From contig JAJYJK010000006.1 in assembly GCA_021789555.1 (NCBI GenBank), positions 1 to 36,444 of the forward strand: DNA of 36,444 nucleotides. Reading direction: 5' to 3'. Every line of letters begins with the position of its first letter. The stretch's first letter is position 1. This stretch comes from Nitrospirota bacterium. GTDB taxonomy: Bacteria > Nitrospirota > Thermodesulfovibrionia > Thermodesulfovibrionales > JdFR-88. Shown here piece by piece: positions 1 through 8,462 of the stretch. A model generated the notes under the pieces. It had not been told where the DNA came from and made no database searches. It saw only the letters and a list, made by a program, of their open reading frames with translations. A program made the position numbers and the translations under genes.

Positions 1-125
1 AAAAAGGCAACCGCAACCTCTTTAGGAAGATGAGCTTCCAGGCCCAAAAACCACTGGCGGCCACAACACCATGACCGGACATTTCTACTTTGCCGGAAAC
101 CGGACATTTCTACTTTGCCTTGACA
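1..125. mobile_element. Terminal region of a probable IS21-like insertion sequence
   Basis: Two perfect 20-bp direct copies of CCGGACATTTCTACTTTGCC lie at 75-94 and 100-119, followed by TGACA at 121-125. Multiple direct repeats near the tip, and a terminus that reads TGTCA from outside inwards, are the arrangement described for IS21-family ends. A reading frame with no start in the window runs to a TGA at 72-74 and could be the C-terminus of the element's last gene (istB in this family), but 23 residues are too few to identify it. The rest of the element lies left of the window. The family assignment is from the repeat pattern only; another IS family with sub-terminal repeats is possible. Confidence 0.5.
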
Positions 126-140
126 CCGGTTTCCCTTTCC

Positions 141-169
141 TTGACTTTTTAATGACCAGACCATAAAAT
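141..169 (+). promoter_or_regulatory. Sigma-70-type promoter of the response regulator gene
   Basis: TTGACT at 141-146 and TAAAAT at 164-169 are separated by 17 bp, each matching the sigma-70 consensus at five of six positions. Only 8 nt separate the -10 hexamer from the ATG at 178 and there is no Shine-Dalgarno sequence, so transcription would start at or just before the start codon, giving a leaderless or near-leaderless message. It lies just inside the chromosomal side of the IS end at 125. Confidence 0.6.
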
Positions 170-177
170 CGAACACT

Positions 178-1089
178 ATGGGCAATGAAAGCAAAAAACT
201 CCTTCTCGCCGACGACAGCATAACCATCCAGAAGGTCGTCGAACTGGTCCTTGCCGATGAGGGCTTCGAGTTGAAACTCACTGGCAACGGGGAAGATGCG
301 CTGGAGGCGCTTTCTTCCTTCAAGCCGGATATCGTGCTTGCCGATGTGGAGATGCCGAAGATGGGCGGCTACGAACTCTGCCAGACGATAAAGAGCTCCC
401 CGGCGACCAACTCCATCCCGGTCATACTGATGGTCGGCGCCTTCGAGACCGTCGACGAAGACCTTATCAAAAAGGCCGGAGCCGACGATTACATAATAAA
501 GCCATTCGAATCCCATGACCTCGTCTCAAAACTCCGAAACGCCCTCCCGGCGGAAGAGGAGGAGCGGCTTGCCGCCGAGGGGTTTAGCGAGATACTGGCG
601 CAGGCAGCCGATGAGACGGATTTCACAGGCGGATTGGCTCGCAAAGGGTTCGAGGTGGACCATCCGAAGGATGAACTCGTTTCCGAGGAGTACGTGAAGG
701 AAGTGGTGGTTTCGCCGGTCGAAGAGGCCGCCCGGCCCGCCCCCGAAGCGAAACCGGATATGCCCGCAATCAGCCCCCCCGCAATCAACCCCGAGGAGAT
801 AAAGGCGGCGATTGAGGCCCGGGTGGGGGCATCCGTGCAGGAGGCCCTCGGTCAACTGGACCTCGCCCGCATAATATTGGAGGCCGCCGCGCCGGCCTTA
901 AGCGAAGCCGCCCGGAAAATCGCGGTCGAGACGCTTCCCGGCATAGTGGAGTCCCTTGTGTCGCAGGCCACCGCCGCCGCCATGGCCGAGACGAAAAAAG
1001 AGGTCGAGCGGGTCGTCTGGGAGACCGTGCCGGAGCTCGCCGAATCCATCATAAAAAAAGAGATAGAATCCATCAAGCAAGGGATTTAA
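178..1089 (+). CDS. Response regulator with N-terminal receiver domain and helical C-terminal region
   Basis: Residues 1-125 form a CheY-like receiver domain: acidic pair D12/D13, phosphoacceptor D56 (in LADVEMP), and K108 in IIKPF. The position usually held by Thr or Ser before the conserved Ala is Gly here (VGA, residues 86-88), which would alter the usual phosphorylation switch. Residues about 130-200 are acidic and proline-rich and probably a flexible linker. Residues about 205-303 are predicted amphipathic helices rich in Ala, Glu and Val, with no DNA-binding domain I recognise, so the output is probably protein interaction. A promoter with a minimal leader lies directly upstream, and the gene sits 29 bp before valS on the same strand. 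The partner kinase is not in the window. The receiver fold is certain; the cellular role is unknown. Confidence 0.85.
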   Translation: MGNESKKLLLADDSITIQKVVELVLADEGFELKLTGNGEDALEALSSFKPDIVLADVEMPKMGGYELCQTIKSSPATNSIPVILMVGAFETVDEDLIKKAGADDYIIKPFESHDLVSKLRNALPAEEEERLAAEGFSEILAQAADETDFTGGLARKGFEVDHPKDELVSEEYVKEVVVSPVEEAARPAPEAKPDMPAISPPAINPEEIKAAIEARVGASVQEALGQLDLARIILEAAAPALSEAARKIAVETLPGIVESLVSQATAAAMAETKKEVERVVWETVPELAESIIKKEIESIKQGI

Positions 1090-1118
1090 AGCTAACTAAC
1101 TAAAAGGCCGCCATTCTT

Positions 1119-3791
1119 ATGCCTGACCCTGAAGAGCGCAAAAGTTACGAACCAAAGGCTATTGAGCGGAAATGGTACGATTTCTGGCTCGAGAAAGGCC
1201 TTTTTAAACCGGAGATAAATCCCTCCGGCCAGCCGTATTGTATTGTCATCCCGCCACCTAACGTAACTGGTTCCCTGCACATGGGCCATGCCCTGAACGC
1301 CACCCTTCAGGACGTGCTTGTCAGATGGAAGCGGATGCAGGGCGCCAGGGCCCTGTGGCTGCCGGGCACCGACCATGCGGGCATAGCGACCCAGAACGTG
1401 GTGGAAAGAGAGCTTGCGAAGGAGAAAACGGACCGCCACCAGCTGGGCAGGGAGGAGTTCATAAAGAGGGTCTGGAAGTGGAAGGCGGAATACGGCGGCA
1501 GGATAATCCATCAGCTAAAGATGATGGGCGCGTCGGCCGACTGGTCCAGGGAGCGCTTCACCCTCGATGAAGGGCTTTCAGAGGCGGTCAGGACCGTCTT
1601 TGTGCGGCTCTACGAAGAGGGGCTCATCTACCGCTCCGGGAGGCTCATAAACTGGTGCCCCCGCTGCCGCACCGCGCTGTCGGACCTTGAAGTCGAGCAC
1701 GAGGAGGAAGAAGGCGTCCTCACTTACATAAGATATCCGCTTGCCGGCGGGAAGGGCCTCGTGACTGTTGCGACCACCAGGCCGGAGACGATGCTCGGCG
1801 ACACAGCAGTGGCCGTGAACCCATCCGATGAACGGTATAAGGACCTTATCGGCCGCAAGCTCGATCTTCCCCTCACATGCAGGCAGATTCAGATCGTCGC
1901 GGACCCGGCCGTCGAGATGGAGTTCGGCACCGGCGCGGTAAAGGTGACCCCGGCCCACGACTTCAACGACGAGGAGATAGGCAAAAGGCAAAACCCGCCC
2001 CTGGAGTCCATCAGCGTGATAGGGGCCGACGGGAAGATGACCGCGCAGGCGGGCGCAAGATACGCGGGGCTCGACCGCTACGAATGCAGAAAGCTCGTCG
2101 TGGAGGACCTCAAATCCCTTGGGCTGCTGGAAAGGGAGGAAAAACACATCCACTCGATAGGCCACTGTTACAGGTGCAAGACCGTCATCGAGCCCCTTTC
2201 AACGCCCCAGTGGTACGTAAAGGTAGAGCCGCTTGCGCGCGAGGCCATAAAGGCGGTGCGGCAGGGCAGGGTGCGCATAATCCCGGAGGGCTGGCAAAAC
2301 AGTTATTTCGCCTGGATGGAAAACATCAAGGACTGGTGCATATCGAGGCAGATATGGTGGGGGCACAGGATACCGGTATGGTATTGCAGGGAATGCGGGG
2401 AAGTAATAGTCGCCCGGGAGACCCCGGATAAATGCCCTAAATGCGGGGGGGCGTCGCCCGAGCAGGACCCGGACGTGCTCGACACCTGGTTTTCCTCCGC
2501 GCTCTGGCCTTTCTCCACCCTCGGATGGCCGGCAGAGACACCGGATCTCAAGGGCTTTTATCCGACCGCGGCCCTCGTGACGGCATTCGATATACTGTTT
2601 TTCTGGGTGGCGCGGATGATAATGATGGGACTGAAATTCATGGGGGAAGTCCCCTTCAGGGACGTCTACATCCACGCGCTCGTGCGGGACCAGGAAGGGC
2701 AGAAGATGAGCAAGTCCAAGGGCAACGTGGTGGACCCCCTCACCATAGTGGACAAATACGGCGCGGACGCCTTCCGCTTCACGCTTGCGGCCTTTGCCGC
2801 GCAGGGCAGGGACATAAAATTCTCGGAAGAACGCGTGAAGGGCTACAGGCACTTCATCAACAAGCTGTGGAACGCGGCGAAATTCATATCCATGAACACG
2901 GAGGCCGAGGCCGCCTCCTCCGCCCACGAGGTCTCCGACCTGCCAAGCCGCTGGATACTTAGCCGGCTCTCGCAGGCCGCGGAGGAGATCAACCTGGCCC
3001 TTGAGGAGTACCGCTTCAACGACGCCTCAAACAGGCTATACCAGTTCCTGTGGCGCGAGTTCTGCGACTGGTACATCGAGCTTGCGAAGACCGGGCTTGA
3101 AGACGCCGGGCAGGCAAAGGGCGTACGCTGGTGCCTGCTTTATGTGCTGGAGACAGTCTTGAAACTCCTTCATCCCTTCATGCCTTTTGTCACCGAAGAG
3201 CTCTGGCAGTCGCTCTCCCCCGCCGGTGCCGGGGGCGGAAGCAGCATAATGACCGCCGCCTATCCCAGGGACCTGCCCCGTTACCCGGAAGCGGAGGAGC
3301 AGATGGGCGCGGTCATCGACGCCATAAGCGCCGTCCGGAACATAAGAGGGGAGCTTGGCGTCCGGCCGGGGGCGAAGGTGAACATCATCGTGAACGCCTA
3401 TTCCGGGGCGGCCGTCGAGACCCTGAAAAAACACCTGCCTTATATAATGCGTCTTGCGGGCGCAGATAGTATAATTATTGGGACCGGGATTGAGAAGCAG
3501 AAGCCCAAAAAGGCCGCCGTCAACGTTATGCCGGAGCTTGAGGTCTACGTGCCCGTGGAAGGTCTCCTCGATATCGAGGCGGAGATTGAGAGGCTCGGCA
3601 AGGAACTGGGCAAGACGGACAAGGAGCTTAATTTTTGCCTTCGCAAGCTTATGGATGAGGAATTTGTGAACAAGGCGCCCGAGGCCGTGGTGGCGAAGGA
3701 GAGGGCCAAGTGCCAGGAGCTGGAGGACAAAAAGCGAAACCTGGAAGACAGCATAAACAGGCTTAAAAGCATGGAGGTGGAAAATGGCTGA
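1119..3791 (+). CDS. valS: Valyl-tRNA synthetase
   Basis: This cytoplasmic class I aminoacyl-tRNA synthetase charges tRNA-Val. The HIGH-type motif HMGH is at about residue 54 after PPPNVTGSL, and [12 protein letters not shown] is at about residue 528. The editing domain lies between them, including a [15 protein letters not shown] stretch typical of the CP1 domain. CxxC zinc-type knuckles are visible ([10 protein letters not shown] and a second CRECG...CPKCGG pair). The C-terminal ~70 residues are a charged coiled coil, the tRNA-binding arm typical of bacterial ValS. At 890 residues the length is normal. The next gene begins within the last 8 bp, implying translational coupling. Assignment is secure. 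Confidence 0.97.
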   Translation: MPDPEERKSYEPKAIERKWYDFWLEKGLFKPEINPSGQPYCIVIPPPNVTGSLHMGHALNATLQDVLVRWKRMQGARALWLPGTDHAGIATQNVVERELAKEKTDRHQLGREEFIKRVWKWKAEYGGRIIHQLKMMGASADWSRERFTLDEGLSEAVRTVFVRLYEEGLIYRSGRLINWCPRCRTALSDLEVEHEEEEGVLTYIRYPLAGGKGLVTVATTRPETMLGDTAVAVNPSDERYKDLIGRKLDLPLTCRQIQIVADPAVEMEFGTGAVKVTPAHDFNDEEIGKRQNPPLESISVIGADGKMTAQAGARYAGLDRYECRKLVVEDLKSLGLLEREEKHIHSIGHCYRCKTVIEPLSTPQWYVKVEPLAREAIKAVRQGRVRIIPEGWQNSYFAWMENIKDWCISRQIWWGHRIPVWYCRECGEVIVARETPDKCPKCGGASPEQDPDVLDTWFSSALWPFSTLGWPAETPDLKGFYPTAALVTAFDILFFWVARMIMMGLKFMGEVPFRDVYIHALVRDQEGQKMSKSKGNVVDPLTIVDKYGADAFRFTLAAFAAQGRDIKFSEERVKGYRHFINKLWNAAKFISMNTEAEAASSAHEVSDLPSRWILSRLSQAAEEINLALEEYRFNDASNRLYQFLWREFCDWYIELAKTGLEDAGQAKGVRWCLLYVLETVLKLLHPFMPFVTEELWQSLSPAGAGGGSSIMTAAYPRDLPRYPEAEEQMGAVIDAISAVRNIRGELGVRPGAKVNIIVNAYSGAAVETLKKHLPYIMRLAGADSIIIGTGIEKQKPKKAAVNVMPELEVYVPVEGLLDIEAEIERLGKELGKTDKELNFCLRKLMDEEFVNKAPEAVVAKERAKCQELEDKKRNLEDSINRLKSMEVENG

Positions 3792-4269
3792 AGAGACATT
3801 TTCTCTGGAAGACAAAGACCTTAGCTTTGTTGAAGCCGAGTTCGTCAACATCAGGAATTCCACTATACGCGGCGTAGAGGGTTCCCGCGTGCAGATGCAG
3901 CAGGTGGCGGCGCTGAGCGTGGACGGGGAGAGGATAGACGTCACTCAGGGGGCAACCGCGATTCTGCGCGGGGGCGATGTAAGCGTCAATCAGTCCGTGG
4001 CGGGCGTTGTAGTGGGCAACAACGCGCAGCTCAATTTCGCCTTTTCGCCGATTGCCGCGGCAAAGGAGAAGATCGAGATGACGAGGTCCGCGGCGGCTAT
4101 CGTGGTCTCAAAGGACGTGAAGATGGAAAACAGCGCCTCCGTCCTCCTCGTTGCCGGAAAAGTGGAGGGCAATGTGACGACGCTCCTCAATGCCAAGACC
4201 GCCCTATGCCTTGGGGCGATGATAGGCGGCGTGCTTGGCTTTATCTCAATTTTAAGGAACCGAATCTGA
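3784..4269 (+). CDS. Conserved hypothetical protein with beta-repeat body and C-terminal membrane helix
   Basis: 161 residues. The body (about 10-135) is a run of short Val/Ile/Gly/Asn-rich strands with a loose repeat pattern (strand, charged turn, strand), suggesting a small beta-solenoid in the manner of bactofilins or polymer-forming proteins, though I cannot assign it to either. Residues about 136-156 ([16 protein letters not shown]) form one membrane segment followed by RNRI, so the protein is probably tail-anchored with the repeat body in the cytoplasm. The start is backed by GGAGG 6 nt upstream, inside the end of valS, and the gene overlaps valS by 8 bp. Position between valS and nadC suggests co-transcription. 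Function unknown. Confidence 0.8.
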   Translation: MAEETFSLEDKDLSFVEAEFVNIRNSTIRGVEGSRVQMQQVAALSVDGERIDVTQGATAILRGGDVSVNQSVAGVVVGNNAQLNFAFSPIAAAKEKIEMTRSAAAIVVSKDVKMENSASVLLVAGKVEGNVTTLLNAKTALCLGAMIGGVLGFISILRNRI

Positions 4270-5138
4270 AAGTTGAGGAGTTTTTTCCCTTCCCCGCCCC
4301 GGAGGTCTTTCCCGCCCAGGTAGGGCGGTTTCTCGCCATGGCGCTGGAGGAGGACCTCGGGCCCCAGGGCGATATAACCACCCGCCTTCTGCTGACCGAT
4401 AAACAAAGGTCCACGGCCCGGCTCGTTGCAAAAGGCGATTTCATCGTCGCCGGTCTGCCCTTCGCCGGGTTGGTCTTCCGGCTGGCGGATGAGCGCACGG
4501 AGTTCAAACCCTCGGTCAGGGAAGGCGCGAAGGTGAAAAAAAACGCCGTCCTGGCGGAGATAAAAGGTAAAACGGTCTCACTCCTTGCGGCCGAACGCGT
4601 CTCTCTGAACATTCTTCAGCGCCTCTCGGGTGTCGCCACGCTTACGGGAAAATTTGTCCAGGCCCTAAAGGGTTTCGATGTAAAGCTCTGCGATACCAGA
4701 AAGACAACCCCTGCGATGCGATACATGGAGAAATACGCAGTCAGGGCGGGCGGCGGCTTCAATCACCGTTTCGGCCTTTTTGACGGCATCCTCATCAAGG
4801 ACAACCACATTGAGGCGGCAGGCGGGATAAAAAAGGCCGTTTCGCTTGCGAGAAGGGGAGGCATGCACCTTTTGAAGATAGAGGTCGAAACCGGGGACCT
4901 GGCCGGGGTCAAGACGGCCCTGGAGGCGGGCGCGGACGTAATCATGCTGGACAATATGGGCATCCCCGAGATGAAACGGGCCGTCAGGCTTTGCGGGCAA
5001 AGGGCGCTCACTGAGGCCTCCGGCAACGTCACCCTTGAAAACGTCCGCAGGATAGCCGCAACCGGCGTGGACCTCATCTCCACGGGCGCGATAACGCACT
5101 CCGCACCCGCCGCCGATATATGCATGAGAATTTTTTAA
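4206..5138 (+). CDS. nadC: Nicotinate-nucleotide pyrophosphorylase (carboxylating), quinolinate phosphoribosyltransferase
   Basis: This cytoplasmic enzyme converts quinolinate and PRPP to nicotinate mononucleotide in de novo NAD synthesis. Family signatures are ALEEDLGPQGDITT, LSGVAT, CDTRKTTPAMRYMEKYAVRAGGG, NHRFGLFDGILIKDNHI, VEVET, DVIMLDN, and EASGNVTLENV...TGVDLISTGAITHS. The start is uncertain. ATG 4206 overlaps the upstream gene by 64 bp and has no clear ribosome site. CTG 4266 has AAGGA 7 nt upstream (4254-4258), would give a 290-residue protein, and overlaps the upstream stop by 4 bp. ATG 4338 would give 266 residues, slightly short for the family. The reported start is the outermost candidate. 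Enzyme identity is secure. Confidence 0.92.
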   Translation: MPWGDDRRRAWLYLNFKEPNLKVEEFFPFPAPEVFPAQVGRFLAMALEEDLGPQGDITTRLLLTDKQRSTARLVAKGDFIVAGLPFAGLVFRLADERTEFKPSVREGAKVKKNAVLAEIKGKTVSLLAAERVSLNILQRLSGVATLTGKFVQALKGFDVKLCDTRKTTPAMRYMEKYAVRAGGGFNHRFGLFDGILIKDNHIEAAGGIKKAVSLARRGGMHLLKIEVETGDLAGVKTALEAGADVIMLDNMGIPEMKRAVRLCGQRALTEASGNVTLENVRRIAATGVDLISTGAITHSAPAADICMRIF

Positions 5139-5190
5139 CCCGCCCACCCGCCCTTAATTGTATGGGGCTGCGCCCCCATGCCCCCCAAAA
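5137..5190. repeat. GC-rich palindromic intergenic repeat, copy A
   Basis: A run of CCCGCCCACCCGCCCTTAA is followed by a hairpin-forming stretch (ATGGGG at 5162-5167 pairing with CCCCAT at 5174-5179) and a C-run. It begins within the nadC stop codon. A related copy in inverted orientation lies at 8399-8451 and a third, degenerate, at 8271-8305. It could act as a bidirectional terminator between the converging nadC and gatB genes, but I see no clean T-tract directly after the stem. Confidence 0.5.
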
Positions 5191-5255
5191 AGGCAATAAC
5201 TCCTCGCATTGTTCTGGCAGACGGCCAACGGAGGCGGAGAGCGAGTCCTTGCAGC

Positions 5256-5302
5256 GGCAGAAAAAAAGCCCCAAAAAGCGATAGCCGCCATTGCCACGGC
5301 GG
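5256..5302 (-). terminator. Possible terminator after gatB
   Basis: Downstream of the gatB stop on the minus strand, CCGCC...GGCGG (5298-5302 pairing with 5285-5289, 8-nt loop) is followed by two T-runs (about 5270-5276 and 5259-5265). The stem is short and the first T-run starts several bases after it, so this is only a plausible intrinsic terminator. Confidence 0.3.
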
Positions 5303-5312
5303 TAAAGGATTT

Positions 5313-6758
5313 TTATTTTCCGGAGAGCTTTTTCTTAAGCAGATCGTTGATTACGCCCGGATTGGCCTTGCCCTTCGTTGCCTTCATCACCTGCCCCACG
5401 AAAAACCCGAGGAGTTTCACCTCTCCGTCCCGAAACCTCCCGGCCTCATTGGGGTTGGACGCGATGACCTGATCAACGACGGCTGAAAGCTCGGATGCGT
5501 CACTGATTTGGAGCAGACCTTTCTCCTTTACTATAAGGGCCGCGGACTTCTTGCTCCGGTACATCTCCTCGAATACCGTCTTTGCGATCTTGCCGCTTAT
5601 CGTGCCCGCGTCGATAAGGGAAAGGAGCTCGACCAGTCCTGCCGGGACGAGAGGGGACCCCTCTATGGATATCCCGTCCTCGTTCAGGAGCCTCATCAGC
5701 TCCCCCATTATCCAGTTGCTGGCCGCCTTGGGCTGCGCGCCCTTCCTCACGCATTCTTCAAACCAGTCGGCAAGCGGCCGCTCCGATGTAAGCAGGTCGG
5801 CGTCGTACTCGGGCAGGCCATAGGCGGAGGCGAACCGCTCACGTCTCGCGTCGGGCAGCTCCGGGATCGAGGCCCTTATCTCCTCTATCCATGTCTCGGC
5901 AGGCATGAAGGGGACCAAATCCGGCTCGGGGAAATACCTGTAATCATGCGCCTCCTCTTTGGTGCGCATCGATTGAGTGACGCCGGCCGCGGAATCCCAG
6001 AGCCTGGTCTCCTGGATGATTTTTTCGCCGCTTTTTATGGCGTTCACCTGTCTTTTGATTTCATACTCAAGCGCTTTCTCGACAAATTTGAAACTGTTCA
6101 TATTTTTGAGCTCGACCTTCGTGCCAAGCGCGACTGCGCCCACGGGCCTCACCGAGACGTTTGCGTCGCAGCGAAGCGAGCCCTGCTCCATGTTGCCGTC
6201 GCAAACCCCTATGTAGCGGAGTATCGTCCTTAGCTTTCGCATGTAGGCGCCGGCCTCCTCGGGGCTCTTCATATCGGGCTCCGAGACTATCTCCATGAGC
6301 GGCACCCCGGCGCGGTTCAAATCGACCAGGCTGTATGTGCCCGCACCCTCATGAATGTTCTTTCCCGCGTCCTCCTCAAGGTGAATGCGGGTGAGTCCTA
6401 TCCTTCTTGTGCCGCCCCCGACGCTGATCTCCACGTACCCGTGCTCGCAGACGGGCAGCTCGTACTGGCTTATCTGATAGCCCTTCGGCAGGTCCGGATA
6501 AAAATAGTTTTTCCTTGCAAACCGGCTGAAACCGGCTATGGAGCAGTTCATGGCCAGGCCCGTCTTTATGGTGAACTGGAGCGCCTTTCTGTTCAGGACG
6601 GGCAATGAGCCCGGCATCCCCGTGCATACGGGGCAGGTCTGGGAATTGGGCGGCAGGCCGAACTTCGTCGAGCAGCCGCAGAATATCTTCGAGTCCGTCA
6701 GGAGCTGCGCATGGACTTCAAGACCTATCACGGCTTCGTATGTATCGTTTGCGCTCAT
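5313..6758 (-). CDS. gatB: Aspartyl/glutamyl-tRNA(Asn/Gln) amidotransferase subunit B
   Basis: GatB binds misacylated Glu-tRNA-Gln or Asp-tRNA-Asn and works with GatA and GatC to transamidate it. Signatures are [13 protein letters not shown] near the start, FCGCST...[15 protein letters not shown] (a zinc-type Cys set), [61 protein letters not shown], and the C-terminal YqeY-like helical tail ending near [14 protein letters not shown] place the start at ATG 6758 (481 residues) because its ATGA overlaps the gatA stop, the coupling seen repeatedly here; an upstream start at 6779 would extend 25 bp into gatA. Length is normal for the family. Confidence 0.96.
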   Translation of the reverse strand: MSANDTYEAVIGLEVHAQLLTDSKIFCGCSTKFGLPPNSQTCPVCTGMPGSLPVLNRKALQFTIKTGLAMNCSIAGFSRFARKNYFYPDLPKGYQISQYELPVCEHGYVEISVGGGTRRIGLTRIHLEEDAGKNIHEGAGTYSLVDLNRAGVPLMEIVSEPDMKSPEEAGAYMRKLRTILRYIGVCDGNMEQGSLRCDANVSVRPVGAVALGTKVELKNMNSFKFVEKALEYEIKRQVNAIKSGEKIIQETRLWDSAAGVTQSMRTKEEAHDYRYFPEPDLVPFMPAETWIEEIRASIPELPDARRERFASAYGLPEYDADLLTSERPLADWFEECVRKGAQPKAASNWIMGELMRLLNEDGISIEGSPLVPAGLVELLSLIDAGTISGKIAKTVFEEMYRSKKSAALIVKEKGLLQISDASELSAVVDQVIASNPNEAGRFRDGEVKLLGFFVGQVMKATKGKANPGVINDLLKKKLSGK

Positions 6759-8203
6759 CCCGGCCTTCTCTTGTGCCAATCGGTCGACTGCTCGTAGGCA
6801 TGGGCCACCCGGATGACCGTCTCCTCATCGAAATGCCTGCCTATGAGCTGCAGCCCGATGGGCAGATTGCCCCCGGTAAACCCGCAGGGGACCGAAATGC
6901 CGGGCAGCCCCGCTAAATTTATCGAAATCGTGAAGATGTCCGAGAGATACATCTGGAGCGGGTCCGCCGCCTTCTCGCCCACCTTGAAGGCCGGCGTCGG
7001 CGACGTGGGCGTTGCTATAATATCGACGGATTTGAACGCTTCTTCGAAATCTTTTTTTATCAGGGTCCTGACCTGCTGGGCCCTGCCGTAATAGGCCTCG
7101 TAGTAGCCCGAGGAGAGGGCATAGGTGCCGAGCATTATCCTCCTTTTGACCTCCGGGCCGAAACCCTCGGCCCTGGTGTTCATGTAGGTCTCCATGAGGT
7201 CTTTGCCCCCCGCCCTGAACCCGTATTTCACGCCGTCGTACCTGGCAAGGTTCGAGGACGCCTCCGAGGTGGCAAGTATGTAATAAGTGGCGATGGCGTA
7301 AGCCGTATGCGGCAGGCTTACCTCAACCGGGACGGCCCCGAGGGCCTCGAGCTGTTTTATGGCTGCCCTGACCGCGCCTTCCACTTCTTTGTCCATGCCG
7401 GGGATGAAATATTCCCTGGGTATGCCGACCCTGATCCCTTTTATATCCATTCCCGCCGCTTTCGTGAAATCGGGTACGGGCATCGGCGCGGAGGTCGAGT
7501 CCAGCGGATCGCGCCCGGCAATGACGTTTAGAAGTATGGCCGCGTCCTTGACCGTCTTTGTGATCGGCCCGATCTGGTCCAGGGATGAGGCGAACGCCAC
7601 AAGCCCGTACCTGGACACCCTGCCGTATGTGGGTTTCAGCCCGACCACACCGCACAGGGATGCCGGCTGCCTTATGGAGCCGCCGGTGTCCGAACCAAGC
7701 GCCGCGGCGCACATCCCGGCGCATACGGCCGCGGCGGAACCCCCGCTGCTTCCTCCCGGAATGCGGTCGAGGTCCCAGGGGTTTCTGGTCGTAAAAAAGG
7801 CCGAGTTCTCCGTCGATGAGCCCATTGCGAACTCATCCAGGTTCGTCTTCCCCACAAGGACATATCCGGCGTCTGAAAGCCTGCTTGTGACCGTGCTCTC
7901 ATAGGGCGGAATAAAATTCTCAAGCATCCTCGAAGAGCAGGTAGTCTTGATCGCCTTTGTGCAGATGTTGTCCTTTATCGCCATTGGAATTCCCGCAAGG
8001 ATACCAGTATCAAGGGCACCAGTGCCGCAGGCGCCAGAGGCCATCTTGTAAGCCTGCTCGCGAGAGAGGGTGACAAAGGCCTTCACTTTCTCCTGGGCTG
8101 AATCTATACGTCTGAAAAAGGAGTCCAGGACCATTGCGGGGGTTGCCTCGCCTCTGTCCAGGACGTCTTTTAAACCCTCTATTCCAAGCTCGGACAATTC
8201 CAA
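6755..8203 (-). CDS. gatA: Aspartyl/glutamyl-tRNA(Asn/Gln) amidotransferase subunit A
   Basis: GatA is the amidase subunit that releases ammonia from glutamine for the tRNA-dependent amidotransferase. The amidase Ser-cisSer-Lys triad is visible as K77 (in MAIKDNI), S152 (in [12 protein letters not shown]) and S176 (in [10 protein letters not shown]), with spacing matching the family. I choose TTG 8203 as start: it has AGGAGG at 8213-8218, 9 nt upstream, and gives 482 residues, the usual size. The frame stays open to a GTG at 8284, but those 27 extra residues cross a promoter and a repeat and are unlikely to be translated. gatC is not adjacent: upstream there are only repeats and the divergent msbA-like gene. 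Confidence 0.96.
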   Translation of the reverse strand: MELSELGIEGLKDVLDRGEATPAMVLDSFFRRIDSAQEKVKAFVTLSREQAYKMASGACGTGALDTGILAGIPMAIKDNICTKAIKTTCSSRMLENFIPPYESTVTSRLSDAGYVLVGKTNLDEFAMGSSTENSAFFTTRNPWDLDRIPGGSSGGSAAAVCAGMCAAALGSDTGGSIRQPASLCGVVGLKPTYGRVSRYGLVAFASSLDQIGPITKTVKDAAILLNVIAGRDPLDSTSAPMPVPDFTKAAGMDIKGIRVGIPREYFIPGMDKEVEGAVRAAIKQLEALGAVPVEVSLPHTAYAIATYYILATSEASSNLARYDGVKYGFRAGGKDLMETYMNTRAEGFGPEVKRRIMLGTYALSSGYYEAYYGRAQQVRTLIKKDFEEAFKSVDIIATPTSPTPAFKVGEKAADPLQMYLSDIFTISINLAGLPGISVPCGFTGGNLPIGLQLIGRHFDEETVIRVAHAYEQSTDWHKRRPG

Positions 8204-8228
8204 CCTGAAATACCTCCTGTGAACATAA

Positions 8229-8257
8229 AGGATAAAGTATAAGTGGAATAATGTCAA
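8229..8257 (-). promoter_or_regulatory. Sigma-70-type promoter of gatAB
   Basis: On the minus strand TTGACA (8252-8257) is followed after 17 bp by TATCCT (8229-8234). The predicted message would have a leader of about 20 nt containing AGGAGG, in contrast to several nearby genes with no leader. Confidence 0.55.
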
Positions 8258-8270
8258 AAAGGGCATCGGT

Positions 8271-8305
8271 TCCCACCCGCCCACCTATTGAATTGAGGCT
8301 CCGCC
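8271..8305. repeat. Degenerate GC-rich intergenic repeat, copy B
   Basis: CCCACCCGCCCACCTATTG is followed by GAGGCTCCGCCCC and a C-rich stretch, resembling copy A (5137-5190) in the same orientation but with a poorer hairpin. It lies upstream of the gatA promoter. The remaining 8306-8398 holds nothing I recognise. Confidence 0.35.
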
Positions 8306-8398
8306 CCAAACCCGGCTGACGGCAAAAGACGCTGCAGAACAAGGCACAGTCCTCCGCTTAAGACAGCGTGCGTTTGCTGCACCTGCGGTTCACATTTC

Positions 8399-8451
8399 GG
8401 GGGTATGGGGGGCGCCAGCCCTCCATACCTTAAGGGCGGGTGGGTGGGTTA
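8399..8451. repeat. GC-rich palindromic intergenic repeat, copy C (inverted relative to copy A)
   Basis: GGTATGG (8402-8408) pairs with CCATACC (8423-8429), and the tract TTAAGGGCGGGTGGGTGGG follows at 8430-8448; the reverse complement matches copy A at 5137-5190 in layout and much of its sequence. It ends against the -10-like hexamer of the msbA-like gene. Confidence 0.5.
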
Positions 8452-8455
8452 TAAT
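8450..8455 (+). promoter_or_regulatory. -10 element directly before the msbA-like gene
   Basis: A perfect TATAAT at 8450-8455 sits 7 nt before the ATG at 8463. There is no Shine-Dalgarno sequence in the gap and no good -35 hexamer 16-18 bp upstream, where the GC-rich repeat lies. If used, the message would be leaderless. Confidence 0.4.
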
Positions 8456-8462
8456 ATCGGAT

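Noticed and set aside
85-516. Minus-strand 143-codon frame over the response regulator start
   Set aside because: Crosses the IS end and the receiver domain coding region; no supporting signal.
3036-3944. 302-codon minus-strand frame
   Set aside because: Shadow of valS and the following gene, with no recognisable domain.
8204-8284. 27-residue N-terminal extension of GatA from a GTG
   Set aside because: It would be encoded over the promoter and repeat copy B; TTG 8203 has an ideal ribosome site and gives the family length.
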